The notes beneath the pieces are model-generated. The model searched no databases and had not been told where the DNA came from. It saw only the letters and a list, made by a program, of their open reading frames with translations. A DNA stretch of 35,000 nucleotides from Streptomyces sp. E2N166 (GTDB lineage Bacteria > Actinomycetota > Actinomycetes > Streptomycetales > Streptomycetaceae). The stretch is taken from the NCBI RefSeq assembly GCF_003671715.1, contig NZ_RAIF01000006.1:1069834-1104833 (forward strand), read 5' to 3'. Made by a program: the position numbers and the translations under genes. Below, in pieces: positions 7,534 through 16,476 of the stretch. The first letter of the stretch is position 1; every line of letters starts with the position of its first letter.

Positions 7534-8087
7534 GGAAGAGTCCCTTCTCGGAGCGGTGAGTCGAAGATCCGGCCGCCGGGGACCGGTCAGGTGGGATGAT
7601 GCCCAGCCGAAGCGATCGATAACGTCCCCGCACCGGCCCGGCACCCGCTACGCTGTGCCGATGTGACCGGTGGCACATTCATCGGGCATGTCGCGTCGAG
7701 CAGTTTCCACGGCCGGGAAGTCGTGAAAATCGCCGACGCCAATTGGCCGACCGCTCGGTGAACATTCCCCGAGGTCACCGTCGTACACCCGGCACGAAAT
7801 CCGGATGATTCCCGCATTTCGACGGCCGAATGCAACCTTGTACTGGTTGCCGGAATCCGCTAGCCGAAACACAGTCTGAACACATGTCGTATAAACTCCG
7901 CGGACAAGGCAGATGACCGGCGCCCACGGTCGATGGATCCTGCCGCCGAGCTGACGCGCGGCAGGCCTCACCCCCTTCTCGGTTCCCGGACCCCGGCCTC
8001 TGCCTCCCCAGCCACGTGAGCTGACAGCGTCGTCCGCCCCCGCCCCGCCCTCGCGCCACCGTGCCTTCGAATGAGAGGCGACCCATC
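7534..8087. other. 554-base intergenic region with lowered GC
   Basis: No convincing gene is seen on either strand. The part 7680-7920 is clearly less GC-rich than its surroundings and its short ORFs lack ribosome sites and normal codon bias. A TTGTAC (7838-7843) followed after 17 bases by TAGCCG (7861-7866) could be a weak promoter for the plus-strand gene at 8088. The region must also hold the promoter of the ligase gene, but I cannot place it. Confidence 0.4.
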
Positions 8088-8672
8088 ATGCCCCTGCATG
8101 TCCCCCCGGCTCCCGCGCCCGCCCTGCGCTCCGTCCTCACCGCCCTCTCGTCTCCCACCGCGGTCCGCGAGGCCCGGACCCCGTCCCTGCTCGGCGCCCA
8201 GGGACCCGCCACGCCCGAACTGCCGCTGCCCGTGCATGTCCTGGACCGGATCACGGCGGAGGGCGTGGCGGTGACGCGGCTGACCGGGTGGCGGTTCCTG
8301 ATCCGCTGTGGCGACCGCGCGGTGGCGGCGGCGGAGACCATGCTGACCCCCGACGGATGGGCGTTCTCGCACTTCTTCGAGGGCCCCTACGTCGCCTCGA
8401 CCGAGCACGCGCTGCGTCAGGCCGAGTCGGTGCCCCAGGCCTACCAGCCGCGTCTGCTGTCGGTCCCCGGGCTCTACATGCTCACGCTGTGGCTGCACGG
8501 CGACCGCACCGCGGACGCCGCCGCCGGACACCCCGCGGCCACCGACCTGCTGGTGCCGCTGGCGCCGGCCCCGCCCGGCATCGCGGCCCACCGGCCGCAC
8601 CGGGTCGCCGAGCTGCTGCCGGTTCTCACCCACCGGGTGACGCCGACCCGGCTGCTGCGCTCCCCCGCCTGA
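8088..8672 (+). CDS. Hypothetical protein (194 aa)
   Basis: No family is recognised with confidence. The product is soluble, with a Pro/Ala-rich start, a central mixed region (VLDRITAEGVAVTRLTGWRF, then AFSHFFEGPYVASTEHALRQ) and a Pro-rich C-terminal third. There is no signal peptide or membrane helix. The ATG at 8088 is preceded by GAGAGG about nine bases upstream, which decides against the in-frame ATG at 8061. Codon bias is normal for the genome, so the gene is real; it stands alone between a long intergenic region and the DUF5999 gene. Confidence 0.75.
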   Translation: MPLHVPPAPAPALRSVLTALSSPTAVREARTPSLLGAQGPATPELPLPVHVLDRITAEGVAVTRLTGWRFLIRCGDRAVAAAETMLTPDGWAFSHFFEGPYVASTEHALRQAESVPQAYQPRLLSVPGLYMLTLWLHGDRTADAAAGHPAATDLLVPLAPAPPGIAAHRPHRVAELLPVLTHRVTPTRLLRSPA

Positions 8673-8957
8673 CCGGCCTCTCCCGTCGGCCGCCTCCCGA
8701 CCCGAGCGGACTAGCCATATAAGGCCATGCCGAACCATCCGAAGTGACAGTGCAGTTGAGCTGAACCGTCCGCGCGGGTGACGCGTCATCAACCAGTGAG
8801 AAGCGGTGCTGCGAAATACCTGCGGATCGAGGCCCGTAGGGCAACACTGGGTTCGGACCGACTTAAACAACGGGGGGCGGCCATGAACGAAGCTTCACGC
8901 CGCAGGACAGACAAGACAGCGACCTCACCCGACTCAACAGACCGAGAGACCCCACTC

Positions 8958-9161
8958 ATGTGTCAGCACCAGCCACCGTGTCCGTCAGTCGACTCCGCCG
9001 ACCGGGAATCCGCCCGCCTCGTGGCGCACCACCCGGAGCAGGGCTGGAGCCTGCTGTGCAACGGCGTCGTCCTCTTCGAGGACACCGGTGAGCTCCTGCC
9101 GGACGGCCAGGTCATCGCCCCGCACCGCCCTGTCGGCGCGGGTCTGATGAGCGCCGCCTGA
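8958..9161 (+). CDS. DUF5999 family protein
   Basis: A 67-residue protein of the actinobacterial DUF5999 family, recognised from the opening MCQHQPPCP and the core QGWSLLCNGVVLFEDTGELL. Three cysteines (residues 2, 8 and 33) and a neighbouring His could bind metal, but this is not shown. Its function is unknown. GAGAGACC lies upstream of ATG 8958; an in-frame ATG at 8883, after a G-rich stretch, would add 25 polar residues that look unlike the family. A 12-bp hairpin follows the stop, so the gene appears monocistronic. It is convergent with the kdp operon. Confidence 0.82.
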   Translation: MCQHQPPCPSVDSADRESARLVAHHPEQGWSLLCNGVVLFEDTGELLPDGQVIAPHRPVGAGLMSAA

Positions 9162-9168
9162 GCACAGG

Positions 9169-9196
9169 CCGGGCGGGGTGACTCCACTCCGCCCGG
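9169..9196 (+). terminator. Terminator hairpin after the DUF5999 gene
   Basis: CCGGGCGGGGTG (9169-9180) pairs with CACTCCGCCCGG (9185-9196), with one G-T wobble and a 4-nt loop, eight bases past the stop codon. Confidence 0.65.
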
Positions 9197-9205
9197 TGAT
9201 TCGCG

Positions 9206-9240
9206 GGGCCGGCCCGCAGACATCCTCTGCGAACCGGCCC
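9206..9240 (-). terminator. Terminator hairpin at the end of the kdp operon
   Basis: GGGCCGG (9206-9212) pairs with CCGGCCC (9234-9240), and an inner CGCAGA/TCTGCG stem (9215-9220 with 9226-9231) extends it. It lies about 60 bases past the kdpC stop on the minus strand. Confidence 0.55.
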
Positions 9241-9297
9241 TGACGCGTGTCCGGCTTCCGCTCGTCGTGCCATGCCGTCACATGCCGACGCTCCCGC

Positions 9298-9966
9298 TCA
9301 GCCCTTCGTCACGAGCTCCTCGAGGGCGATGTTCAGTGCGAGGACGTTGACCCGCGGCTCGCCGATGAAGCCGAGGGTGCGGCCCTGGGTGTGCCGGTCG
9401 ACGAGCCCCCGTACCTTCGCGACGGACAGGCCGTTCTCCCGGGCGACCCGGGGCACCTGCAAGTCGGCGTAGTCCGGTGAGATGTCCGGGTCCAGTCCAG
9501 AGCCGGAGGAGGTCACCGCGTCGGCGGGGATCTCGGACCGCTCGACGGGGTGGCCGGGGACCGAGTTGTCCTCGATGACGGCGGCCTGCGCCGCCCTCAC
9601 CTGCTCGACCAGCTCCGGATTGTCGGCGGCCCGGTTGGTGGCGCCGGACAGGATCAGCCGGTACCGGGTGTTGAGGGTGTTCTCCCCCAGACCGTTGGCC
9701 GGGCGGCCCTGGAACCACTTCAGGTCGCGTTCCGGAGTCTCCTGCCCCGGTTCCAGCGGCAGGTTGTACGACTGCCCGATCAGCGACGACCCCACCACGC
9801 GGCCGTCGGCCGAGACTTCCGAGCCGTTCGCCTTGCCGTTGAACAGGGCCTGGGCGACTCCCGTGACCGCCAGTGGGTAGATGACGCCCGTCACCAGGGT
9901 CAGCACGAGGAGGGCACGCAGGCCGGCCCCGAGCAACCGCGCGGTGTTCGATACCGAGTTGTTCAT
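9298..9966 (-). CDS. kdpC: K+-transporting ATPase subunit C (KdpC)
   Basis: KdpC, 222 residues, the small single-span subunit that stabilises the KdpFABC complex and raises ATP affinity at the membrane. A hydrophobic segment lies near residues 14-38, followed by conserved periplasmic-side motifs: VVGSSLIGQ, KWFQGRP, SGSGLDPDISP, QVPRVARENG and the C-terminal PRVNVLALNIALE. The ATG at 9966 starts five bases after the kdpB stop; no strong ribosome site is visible, so it probably depends on coupling with kdpB. It is the last gene of the operon; a hairpin follows. Confidence 0.96.
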   Translation of the reverse strand: MNNSVSNTARLLGAGLRALLVLTLVTGVIYPLAVTGVAQALFNGKANGSEVSADGRVVGSSLIGQSYNLPLEPGQETPERDLKWFQGRPANGLGENTLNTRYRLILSGATNRAADNPELVEQVRAAQAAVIEDNSVPGHPVERSEIPADAVTSSGSGLDPDISPDYADLQVPRVARENGLSVAKVRGLVDRHTQGRTLGFIGEPRVNVLALNIALEELVTKG

Positions 9967-9971
9967 GGCGG

Positions 9972-12110
9972 TCAACCGATTCCGGGGATGAGGGACAGGA
10001 GCATGTCGATGATCTTGATGCCGACGAAGGGGGCGACCAGTCCGCCCAGGCCGTAGACCGCGAGGTTGCGCCGGAGCATCCGGTCCGCGCTCATCGGCTT
10101 GTACCGCACACCGCGCAGGGCGAGCGGCACCAGCACGACGATGATCAGCGCGTTGAAGACGACCGCCGACAGGATCGCCGAGTCCGGCGAGGACAGCCGC
10201 ATGATGTTGAGCTTGTCCAGGCCGGGGTAGACCGCCGCGAACAGCGCCGGGATGATCGCGAAGTACTTGGCGACGTCGTTGGCGATGGAGAACGTGGTGA
10301 GCGCGCCCCGCGTGATGAGGAGCTGCTTGCCGATCTCGACGATCTCGATGAGCTTCGTCGGGTTGGAGTCGAGGTCGACCATGTTGCCGGCCTCCTTGGC
10401 GGCCGACGTGCCCGTGTTCATCGCCACGCCGACGTCGGCCTGCGCGAGCGCGGGCGCGTCGTTGGTGCCGTCGCCGGTCATCGCGACCAGCTTGCCGTCG
10501 GCCTGCTCGCGCTTGATCAGGGCCATCTTGTCCTCGGGCGTGGCCTCCGCGAGGAAGTCGTCGACGCCTGCCTCGTCGGCGATCGCCTTGGCCGTCAACG
10601 GGTTGTCGCCCGTGATCATCACGGTCCTGATGCCCATGCGCCGCAGCTCCTCGAACCGCTCCCGCATGCCCTGCTTGACGACGTCCTTCAGATGGACCAC
10701 GCCGAGGACGCGGGCTCCGTCGCCGTCCTCCACGGCGACCAGCAGCGGCGTTCCGCCCGCCGCGGAGATGGCGTCGGCCAGCCGTTCCGTCTCCTCGGCG
10801 ACCTGGCCGCCGCGCTCGCGCACCCAGGCCGTCACCGACCCGGCCGCTCCCTTGCGGATCCTGCGGCCGTCGACGTCCACGCCGGACATGCGGGTCTGCG
10901 CGGTGAAGGAGATCCATTCGGCGCCGGTCAGCTCGCCCTGATGCCGCTCGCGCAGCCCGTACCCCTCCTTGGCGAGGACGACGACCGAGCGGCCCTCGGG
11001 GGTCTCGTCGGCCAGTGAGGAGAGCTGGGCGGCGTCCGCCACCTGCGCCTCCGTCGTACCGCGCACCGGCACGAACTCGGCCGCCTGACGGTTGCCGAGC
11101 GTGATCGTGCCGGTCTTGTCCAGCAGCAGCGTGGAGACGTCGCCGGCCGCCTCGACGGCACGGCCCGACATCGCCAGCACGTTGCGCTGGACCAGGCGGT
11201 CCATGCCCGCGATGCCGATCGCGGAGAGCAGGGCACCGATCGTGGTCGGGATCAGGCAGACCAGCAGGGCCACCAGGACGACCATCGTCAGTTCGGTGCC
11301 CGCGTAGTCCGCGAGCGGCGTCAGCGTGGCGCAGGCCAGCAGGAAGACGACGGTCAGCGAGGCGAGCAGGATGTTCAGCGCGATCTCGTTAGGGGTCTTC
11401 TGGCGTGCCGCGCCCTCGACCAGGCTGATCATCCGGTCGATGAAGGTCTCGCCCGGCTTTGTGGTGATCCTGACGACGACGCGGTCGGAGAGGACCTTCG
11501 TCCCGCCGGTGACGGCGCTGCGGTCGCCGCCCGACTCGCGGATGACGGGCGCCGACTCACCGGTGATGGCCGACTCGTCGACCGAGGCGACACCCTCGAC
11601 GACGTCGCCGTCGCCCGGTATGACGTCTCCGGCCTCGCAGACCACCAGGTCGCCGACGCCCAGCTCGGTGCCGGGGACCGCGCTCCCGTCCACCCGGCGG
11701 GCGACCGTGCCGGTCTTGGCCCTGCGCAGCGTGTCGGCCTGGGCCTTGCCCCGGCCCTCGGCGACGGCCTCCGCCAGATTGGCGAAGAGCACGGTCAGCC
11801 AGAGCCAGGCGCTGATGGTCCAGCCGAACCAGTCCCCGGGGTCAGTGAAGGAGAAGGCGGTGGTCAGCACCGAGCCGATCCACACCACGAACATCACCGG
11901 CGACTTGGCCATCGCCCTCGGATCGAGCTTGCGGAACGCCTCGGGCAGCGACGCGACCAGTCGCGCGGGTTCGAAGAGCCCCCCGCCGACACGGCCCTCG
12001 GAGGACGGGCGGCCGGTGGGTATGCCGCTGTGCGGCGCCCGGTTCTCGGTGGCGGCGGTGGAAGTGGCTGTGGACATGGAGTCCTCGTGCTTCTGTGTAC
12101 GAGCGGTCAT
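9972..12110 (-). CDS. kdpB: K+-transporting ATPase subunit B (KdpB)
   Basis: KdpB is the P-type ATPase subunit that drives high-affinity K+ import through KdpA. Reading from ATG 12110 (712 residues), the actuator loop ITGESAP is at 182-188 (its Ser is the inhibitory phosphorylation site in E. coli), the phosphorylation loop [10 protein letters not shown] begins at D331, and the hinge [12 protein letters not shown] is present near 540. Membrane helices flank these domains. The ATG at 12110 overlaps the kdpA stop by one base (TGATG), which implies coupling; ATG 12077 with GAGGA upstream is an in-frame alternative giving 701 residues. The first 40 residues are polar and variable. Confidence 0.97.
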   Translation of the reverse strand: MTARTQKHEDSMSTATSTAATENRAPHSGIPTGRPSSEGRVGGGLFEPARLVASLPEAFRKLDPRAMAKSPVMFVVWIGSVLTTAFSFTDPGDWFGWTISAWLWLTVLFANLAEAVAEGRGKAQADTLRRAKTGTVARRVDGSAVPGTELGVGDLVVCEAGDVIPGDGDVVEGVASVDESAITGESAPVIRESGGDRSAVTGGTKVLSDRVVVRITTKPGETFIDRMISLVEGAARQKTPNEIALNILLASLTVVFLLACATLTPLADYAGTELTMVVLVALLVCLIPTTIGALLSAIGIAGMDRLVQRNVLAMSGRAVEAAGDVSTLLLDKTGTITLGNRQAAEFVPVRGTTEAQVADAAQLSSLADETPEGRSVVVLAKEGYGLRERHQGELTGAEWISFTAQTRMSGVDVDGRRIRKGAAGSVTAWVRERGGQVAEETERLADAISAAGGTPLLVAVEDGDGARVLGVVHLKDVVKQGMRERFEELRRMGIRTVMITGDNPLTAKAIADEAGVDDFLAEATPEDKMALIKREQADGKLVAMTGDGTNDAPALAQADVGVAMNTGTSAAKEAGNMVDLDSNPTKLIEIVEIGKQLLITRGALTTFSIANDVAKYFAIIPALFAAVYPGLDKLNIMRLSSPDSAILSAVVFNALIIVVLVPLALRGVRYKPMSADRMLRRNLAVYGLGGLVAPFVGIKIIDMLLSLIPGIG

Positions 12111-13771
12111 CACGCCAGCCCTTCGGCCAGCGGGCCCAGGGCCAGCACCGGGAAGTAGGTGAGACCGACGATGATCAGGATCGCGCCCACCAGCAGGCCG
12201 GTGAACATCGGCTTCTCGGTGCGCAGGGTGCCCGCGGTCGCCGGCACCGGCTGCTGCCCGGCCAGCGAGCCGGCCAGCGCCAGGACGAACACCATCGGCA
12301 GGAAGCGGCCGAGCAGCATCGCGAGCCCGGTCGTGGTGTTGAACCAGTCGGTGTTCGCGTTCAGGCCGGCGAATGCCGAGCCGTTGTTGTTCGCGGCGGA
12401 GGTGAAGGCGTACAGCACCTCGGAGAAGCCGTGGGCGCCGGGGTTGAGCATCGAGTTCGGCGGCGTCGGCAGGGCCATGGACAGCGAGGTGAACACCAGC
12501 ACCAGCGCCGGAGTGATCAGGATGTAGACGGCCGCCAGCTTGATCTCGCGGGGGCCGATCTTCTTGCCGAGGTACTCCGGTGTGCGCCCGACCATGAGCC
12601 CCGCGATGAACACGGCGATGATCGCCATGATCAGCATGCCGTAGAGACCGGAGCCGACACCGCCGGGCGCGATCTCGCCCAGCATCATGCCCAGCATGGT
12701 GATGCCGCCGCCGAACCCGGTGTACGACGAGTGGAAGGAGTCGACGGCACCGGTGGAGGTGAGCGTCGTGGTCACCGCGAAGATCGACGAGCCGCCGACC
12801 CCGAAGCGCAGTTCCTTGCCCTCCATCGCGCCGCCGGCCGCCTGCAACGCGGGCCCCTGGTGGGCGAACTCGGTCCACATCATGAGGCCGACGAAGCCGA
12901 CCCAGATGGTGGCCATGGTCGCGAGGATCGCGTAGCCCTGGCGCACCGAGCCGACCATGACGCCGAAGGTCCGGGTCAGGGAGACCGGGATGAGCAGGAT
13001 CAGGAAGATCTCGAACAGGTTGGTGAACGGCGTCGGGTTCTCGAAGGGGTGCGCGCTGTTGGCGTTGAAGTAGCCGCCGCCGTTGGTGCCCAGCTCCTTG
13101 ATGACCTCCTGCGAGGCGACGGCCCCGCCGTTCCACTGCTGCGGGCCGCCCAGGAACTGGCCGACCTCGTGGATACCGGAGAAGTTCTGGATGACTCCGC
13201 AGGCGACCAGCACGAGCGCGCCGAGGACGGCCAGTGGCACCAGCACGCGGACGACCCCGCGCACCAGGTCCGACCAGAAGTTGCCCAGCTCCCCGGTGCG
13301 AGCGCGGGCGAAACCCCGCACGAGGGCGACGGCCACCGCCATGCCGACCGCCGCGGAGACGAAGTTCTGCACGGCGAGACCGGCGGTCTGCACGACGTGC
13401 CCCATCGTCTGTTCGCCGTAGTACGACTGCCAGTTGGTGTTGGCCACGAACGACGCGGCGGTGTTGAAGGCCTGCGCCGGCTCCACCGAGTCGAAGCCGA
13501 GCGAGCCCGGCAGGACGCCTTGGACGCGCTGGAGCAGGTAGAGGAAGAGGACACCGGCGAAGGAGAAGGCGAGCACGCCGCGCAGGTACGCGGTCCAGCG
13601 CATCTCCGTGTCCGGGTCGGCACCGATGCCCTTGTAGATCCACTTCTCGACCCGCAGGTGCCTGGGGGAGGAGTAGATCCGGGCCATGTGGTTGCCCAGT
13701 GGGGCGTGCACGACAGCCAGAGCGCCGATGAGGGCGAGCATTTGGAGCACGCCGGCGGTTACGGGACCCAT
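12110..13771 (-). CDS. kdpA: K+-transporting ATPase subunit A (KdpA)
   Basis: KdpA, 553 residues, is the channel-like K+-binding subunit related to the KcsA/Trk superfamily. It has about ten membrane helices and the selectivity-filter segments expected of the family, including [28 protein letters not shown], and the late [12 protein letters not shown] loop. The length matches the family. ATG 13771 follows GAGAG at normal distance, and the gene begins eight bases after kdpF. Together with KdpB, C and F it forms the membrane K+ pump induced at low K+ or osmotic stress in other bacteria. Confidence 0.97.
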   Translation of the reverse strand: MGPVTAGVLQMLALIGALAVVHAPLGNHMARIYSSPRHLRVEKWIYKGIGADPDTEMRWTAYLRGVLAFSFAGVLFLYLLQRVQGVLPGSLGFDSVEPAQAFNTAASFVANTNWQSYYGEQTMGHVVQTAGLAVQNFVSAAVGMAVAVALVRGFARARTGELGNFWSDLVRGVVRVLVPLAVLGALVLVACGVIQNFSGIHEVGQFLGGPQQWNGGAVASQEVIKELGTNGGGYFNANSAHPFENPTPFTNLFEIFLILLIPVSLTRTFGVMVGSVRQGYAILATMATIWVGFVGLMMWTEFAHQGPALQAAGGAMEGKELRFGVGGSSIFAVTTTLTSTGAVDSFHSSYTGFGGGITMLGMMLGEIAPGGVGSGLYGMLIMAIIAVFIAGLMVGRTPEYLGKKIGPREIKLAAVYILITPALVLVFTSLSMALPTPPNSMLNPGAHGFSEVLYAFTSAANNNGSAFAGLNANTDWFNTTTGLAMLLGRFLPMVFVLALAGSLAGQQPVPATAGTLRTEKPMFTGLLVGAILIIVGLTYFPVLALGPLAEGLA

Positions 13772-13779
13772 GGGTACTC

Positions 13780-13869
13780 TCAGAACCTCTCCGGGAAGAT
13801 CAGGGCGAGGACGAGATAGCCCAGCAGGGCGACGGCCACGAACAGGCCGACGATGTTCTCGGCGGTCAC
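13780..13869 (-). CDS. kdpF: K+-transporting ATPase subunit F (KdpF)
   Basis: A 29-residue single-helix protein ([20 protein letters not shown], ending FPERF) that matches KdpF in size, hydrophobicity and position directly before kdpA. KdpF is a lipid-like stabilising subunit of the Kdp complex. Its GTG start overlaps the TGA of the preceding micropeptide gene (GTGA), so translation is probably coupled. Confidence 0.9.
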   Translation of the reverse strand: MTAENIVGLFVAVALLGYLVLALIFPERF

Positions 13870-13949
13870 AGCTTCGTCACCCCCTTGGCGACGAGAGCCA
13901 CCAGCGCGAAGACCGCGATCGTGGTGACGACGAAGGCCAGATCGGCCAT
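13866..13949 (-). CDS. 27-residue membrane micropeptide preceding KdpF
   Basis: A tiny ORF starts at ATG 13949 behind an excellent AGGAG site (spacing about seven) and ends with a TGA that overlaps the kdpF GTG. The product starts [19 protein letters not shown] and ends AKGVTKL: one hydrophobic helix with a basic C-terminus. It is therefore a second KdpF-like single-span peptide at the head of the kdp operon. Its strong ribosome site and coupled junction argue that it is translated, and kdpF itself, which has no good site of its own, may depend on it. Whether it is a structural subunit or only a translational leader is not known. Confidence 0.75.
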   Translation of the reverse strand: MADLAFVVTTIAVFALVALVAKGVTKL

Positions 13950-14234
13950 CGTGAGCTCCTGGAGTGGGTTCGGTTGCGACTGGGACGCTTCGAGCAAAGC
14001 CCCTGCCGCGACCGGAAGCGACCACCGTTGACGGGTCCCATACGGCGGCCCGTGCCGCTTTGACGGATCTCTTACGAGGGTGCCGTGGGTGATCACGGCG
14101 CGGTCCAGGCCGAGCGTCATCTCACCCAGGCCGGCCATCTCCGTCCTCCGCGGAGACCGACGCCGGATCGCGTCATACCCGACGGTCGGCCCCGCGTCAC
14201 CACCACTTCCTTGCGGCGCCCTATCGTGACCGGC
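13950..14234. promoter_or_regulatory. Divergent kdp / HTH-TOBE promoter region
   Basis: This 285-base region separates the kdp operon (minus) from the molybdate regulator gene (plus). It holds two TTGACGG words (14028-14034 and 14060-14066) 32 bases apart, that is CCGTCAA on the kdp strand, which could be a response-regulator or promoter -35 repeat. No c-di-AMP riboswitch pattern was recognised. The function of the repeats is inferred. Confidence 0.35.
14222..14227 (+). promoter_or_regulatory. -10 box of a leaderless HTH-TOBE gene
   Basis: TATCGT lies seven bases before the ATG at 14235, and no ribosome site is present. This is the usual geometry of a leaderless actinobacterial transcript. 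The -35 element is not clear. Confidence 0.45.
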
Positions 14235-14630
14235 ATGCAGTCCTACACGATCGGCCAGGCGGCGCGGCTGCTCGGCGTCAGTCCGGACACCGCCCGCCGC
14301 TGGGCCGACGCGGGCCGGATCACCACCCACCGCGACGAGGGCGGGCGGCGGCTCGTCGACGGGCGCGACCTGGCCGCGTTCTCGGTCGGCCTGGCCCGGT
14401 CCGGCGGCGCCGACGAGGAGACGCCGTACACCTCGGTCCGCAACGCCTTCCCCGGCATCGTGACCGCGATCAAGCTCGGCGACGTGGCGGCCCAGGTCGA
14501 GATCCAGGCCGGCCCGCACCGGCTCGTCTCCCTGCTGACCCGGGAAGCGGTCGAGGAACTGGGCCTGGAGGTCGGCATGGAGGCCACCGCCCGCGTGAAG
14601 TCGACGAACGTCCATATCGACAGGGCCTGA
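14235..14630 (+). CDS. HTH-TOBE molybdate-responsive regulator-like protein
   Basis: A 131-residue two-domain protein. Residues 1-57 form a MerR/excisionase-type helix-turn-helix (YTIGQAARLLGVSPDTARRW, then GRITTHRDEGGRRLVDGRDL). Residues 66-131 form a TOBE/Mop domain (VRNAFPGIVTAIKLGDVAAQ ... LLTREAVEELGLEVGMEATARVKSTNV) of the kind that binds molybdate or tungstate. This is the same logic as ModE but with a different DNA-binding module. It lies directly upstream of modABC on the same strand, 203 bases away, and most likely controls that operon in response to intracellular molybdate. The start is set by the HTH and by the nearby TAnnnT box. Confidence 0.88.
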   Translation: MQSYTIGQAARLLGVSPDTARRWADAGRITTHRDEGGRRLVDGRDLAAFSVGLARSGGADEETPYTSVRNAFPGIVTAIKLGDVAAQVEIQAGPHRLVSLLTREAVEELGLEVGMEATARVKSTNVHIDRA

Positions 14631-14662
14631 CCCGCAGCCACCGTCGGTCCGTATGAACGCAC

Positions 14663-14740
14663 ATGCCAGGCATTTCTCGGAACTGACTGGCTCATGCGAT
14701 GCGACAGCAGACTTACCCCTCGCAGATGCGGAAGTATGAT
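14663..14740 (+). promoter_or_regulatory. modA promoter and candidate operator
   Basis: TTACCC (14713-14718) and TATGAT (14735-14740) form a good promoter with a 16-base spacer. Upstream, ATGCCAGGCAT (14663-14673) is an 11-base perfect dyad that could be an operator for the adjacent HTH-TOBE protein. The promoter is read from sequence; the operator role is a guess. Confidence 0.45.
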
Positions 14741-14833
14741 CGACGCAACGGAGAGCCCGCCGTGCGCCCGGCCGCCCAGCCCGGCCGCGGAGCCCGTCGG
14801 ACTCCTGCCCAGACGCCGAGGGAGTCGCCCGTG

Positions 14834-15670
14834 ATGACCCGTTCCGTGTGCAGGACCCGCCGCATCCGCCGGAGCCTGCGGGTGAGCGGTGCGGGAGCCG
14901 CCGCGCTGCTCGCCCTGAGCGCGTGCTCGTCGTCCTCCGGCTCGGACGCGGACTCGGACTCCGCGGGTTCCTCGTCGTCCTCCTCGCCGGAGGTCTCCGG
15001 CCAGGTCACCGTCTTCGCCGCCGCCTCACTCAAGGAGAGCTTCACGACGCTCGGTGAGCAGTTCGAGAAGCAGCACCCGGGCACCGAGGTCACCTTCAAC
15101 TTCGCCGGCAGCGACACCCTCGCCGCCAGTGTCACCGGCGGCGCCCCGGCGGACGTGTTCGCCTCCGCCAGCCCCGGGACGATGGCCACCGTCACCGACG
15201 CCGGGGCCACGGATGGCGCGCCGTCCACCTTCGTGCGCAACCAACTGGAGATCGCCACCCTCCCGGGCAACCCCGACAAGATCACGTCCTTGAGGGACCT
15301 CACGGGCTCCGGGCTCAAGGTCGTGCTGTGCGACAAGTCGGTGCCATGTGGCGGCGCGGCACAGAAGGCGCTGGAGGCCGGCGGCCTCCGGCTCACCCCG
15401 GTCTCGTACGAGCAGGACGTCAAGGCCGCCCTGACCAAGGTCGAGCTGAAGGAGGCCGACGCCGCCGTCGTCTACAAGACCGACGTGAAGGCGGCCGGCG
15501 GCAAGGTGACCGGCGTGGACTTCCCCGAGTCGGCCAAGGCCGTCAACGACTACCCGATCACGCTTCTCAAGGAGGCTCCCAACGCCGAAGCGGGCAAGGC
15601 CTTCATCGAGCTGGTGAAGTCCGCCGAGGGGCAGCGGGTGCTGACCGCGGCCGGGTTCCGCACGCCATGA
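14834..15670 (+). CDS. modA: Molybdate ABC transporter substrate-binding lipoprotein ModA
   Basis: A 278-residue solute-binding lipoprotein. The N-terminus has a basic region, a hydrophobic stretch and the lipobox LSAC with acylated C31, followed by a Ser/Asp linker. The mature part is ModA-like: VTVFAAASLKESF, FNFAGSDTLAASV, GAPADVFASAS and DAAVVYKTDV. It captures molybdate (or tungstate) outside the membrane and delivers it to ModB. ATG 14834 with GGGAG upstream gives a standard signal peptide; an in-frame GTG at 14762, which has its own GGAGAG site, would add 24 residues. The stop overlaps modB (ATGA). Confidence 0.94.
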   Translation: MTRSVCRTRRIRRSLRVSGAGAAALLALSACSSSSGSDADSDSAGSSSSSSPEVSGQVTVFAAASLKESFTTLGEQFEKQHPGTEVTFNFAGSDTLAASVTGGAPADVFASASPGTMATVTDAGATDGAPSTFVRNQLEIATLPGNPDKITSLRDLTGSGLKVVLCDKSVPCGGAAQKALEAGGLRLTPVSYEQDVKAALTKVELKEADAAVVYKTDVKAAGGKVTGVDFPESAKAVNDYPITLLKEAPNAEAGKAFIELVKSAEGQRVLTAAGFRTP

Positions 15671-16476
15671 GGAAACCCGGCGTGCCCAGGACCGGCGCCC
15701 GCATGGTGCCGGTCCCCCTGCTGGTACCCGCCCTCGTCGGCCTGGCGTTCCTGCTGCTGCCCCTGATCGCCCTGCTGGTACGGGCACCGTGGCGCGACCT
15801 GCCCGGCCAGCTGGCCAGCCCGGAGGTGTGGCAGGCCCTGCGGCTGTCGCTGCTGTGCGCCACGTCGGCGACCGCGTTGAGCCTGGTCGTCGGCGTGCCA
15901 CTGGCCTGGCTGCTGGCGCGCACGGAGTTCCCCGGCCGCGGTTTCGTCCGCGCGCTGGTGACCCTGCCACTCGTACTCCCCCCGGTGGTGGGCGGTGTGG
16001 CGCTCCTGCTGGCGTTCGGGCGCAACGGCGTCATCGGGCAGTGGCTGGACGCGTGGTTCGGGATCACGCTGCCGTTCACGACGACGGGTGTCATCCTCGC
16101 GGAGACATTCGTGGCGATGCCGTTCCTGGTCATCAGCGTGGAGGGCACCCTGCGCGCCGCCGACCCGCGCTTCGAGGAGGCCGCCACGACGCTGGGCGCC
16201 TCTCGCTTCACCGCGTTCCGCCGGGTCACGCTGCCGCTGATCGCGCCGGGCATCGCGGCGGGCGCCGTCCTGGCCTGGGCGCGGGCGCTGGGCGAGTTCG
16301 GGGCGACGATCACGTTCGCGGGCAACTTCCCGGGCCGCACCCAGACCATGCCGCTGGCGGTCTATCTCGCCCTGCAGAACGACCCGGCGGCGGCGATCGC
16401 CCTCAGCCTGGTGCTGCTGGCCGTCTCCATCGCCGTACTGGCCGGCCTCCGGGACCGCTGGATGAGGGCATCATGA
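15667..16476 (+). CDS. modB: Molybdate ABC transporter permease ModB
   Basis: A 269-residue permease with about five to six membrane helices and the EAA loop facing the ATPase (FEEAATTLGASRFTAFRRV, residues about 172-190). It forms the membrane channel for molybdate with a ModB partner. The length is typical. Start and stop overlap modA and modC by four bases each (ATGA), so the three genes are translated as a coupled unit. Confidence 0.95.
   Translation: MRKPGVPRTGARMVPVPLLVPALVGLAFLLLPLIALLVRAPWRDLPGQLASPEVWQALRLSLLCATSATALSLVVGVPLAWLLARTEFPGRGFVRALVTLPLVLPPVVGGVALLLAFGRNGVIGQWLDAWFGITLPFTTTGVILAETFVAMPFLVISVEGTLRAADPRFEEAATTLGASRFTAFRRVTLPLIAPGIAAGAVLAWARALGEFGATITFAGNFPGRTQTMPLAVYLALQNDPAAAIALSLVLLAVSIAVLAGLRDRWMRAS

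Noticed and set aside
6058..7599. A 513-codon plus-strand frame opposite the ligase gene
   Set aside because: It is a shadow of the minus-strand GCS2-family gene, with no ribosome site or domain.
7648..7971. A 107-codon minus-strand ORF in the GC-poor gap
   Set aside because: It has no ribosome site or recognisable domain and its codon bias is unlike that of neighbouring genes.
12110..13643. An N-terminal continuation of the kdpB frame across kdpA
   Set aside because: The frame is open for 1223 codons, but only the part after 12110 resembles KdpB; the rest overlaps kdpA in another frame and is compositionally abnormal.
13950..14234. A c-di-AMP riboswitch upstream of the kdp operon
   Set aside because: This was looked for because such elements control K+ genes in some bacteria, but the conserved blocks were not seen.
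14762..14833. An upstream GTG with a GGAGAG site as modA start
   Set aside because: It is possible, but the signal peptide and lipobox fit a start at 14834 better; the extension is noted as an alternative only.
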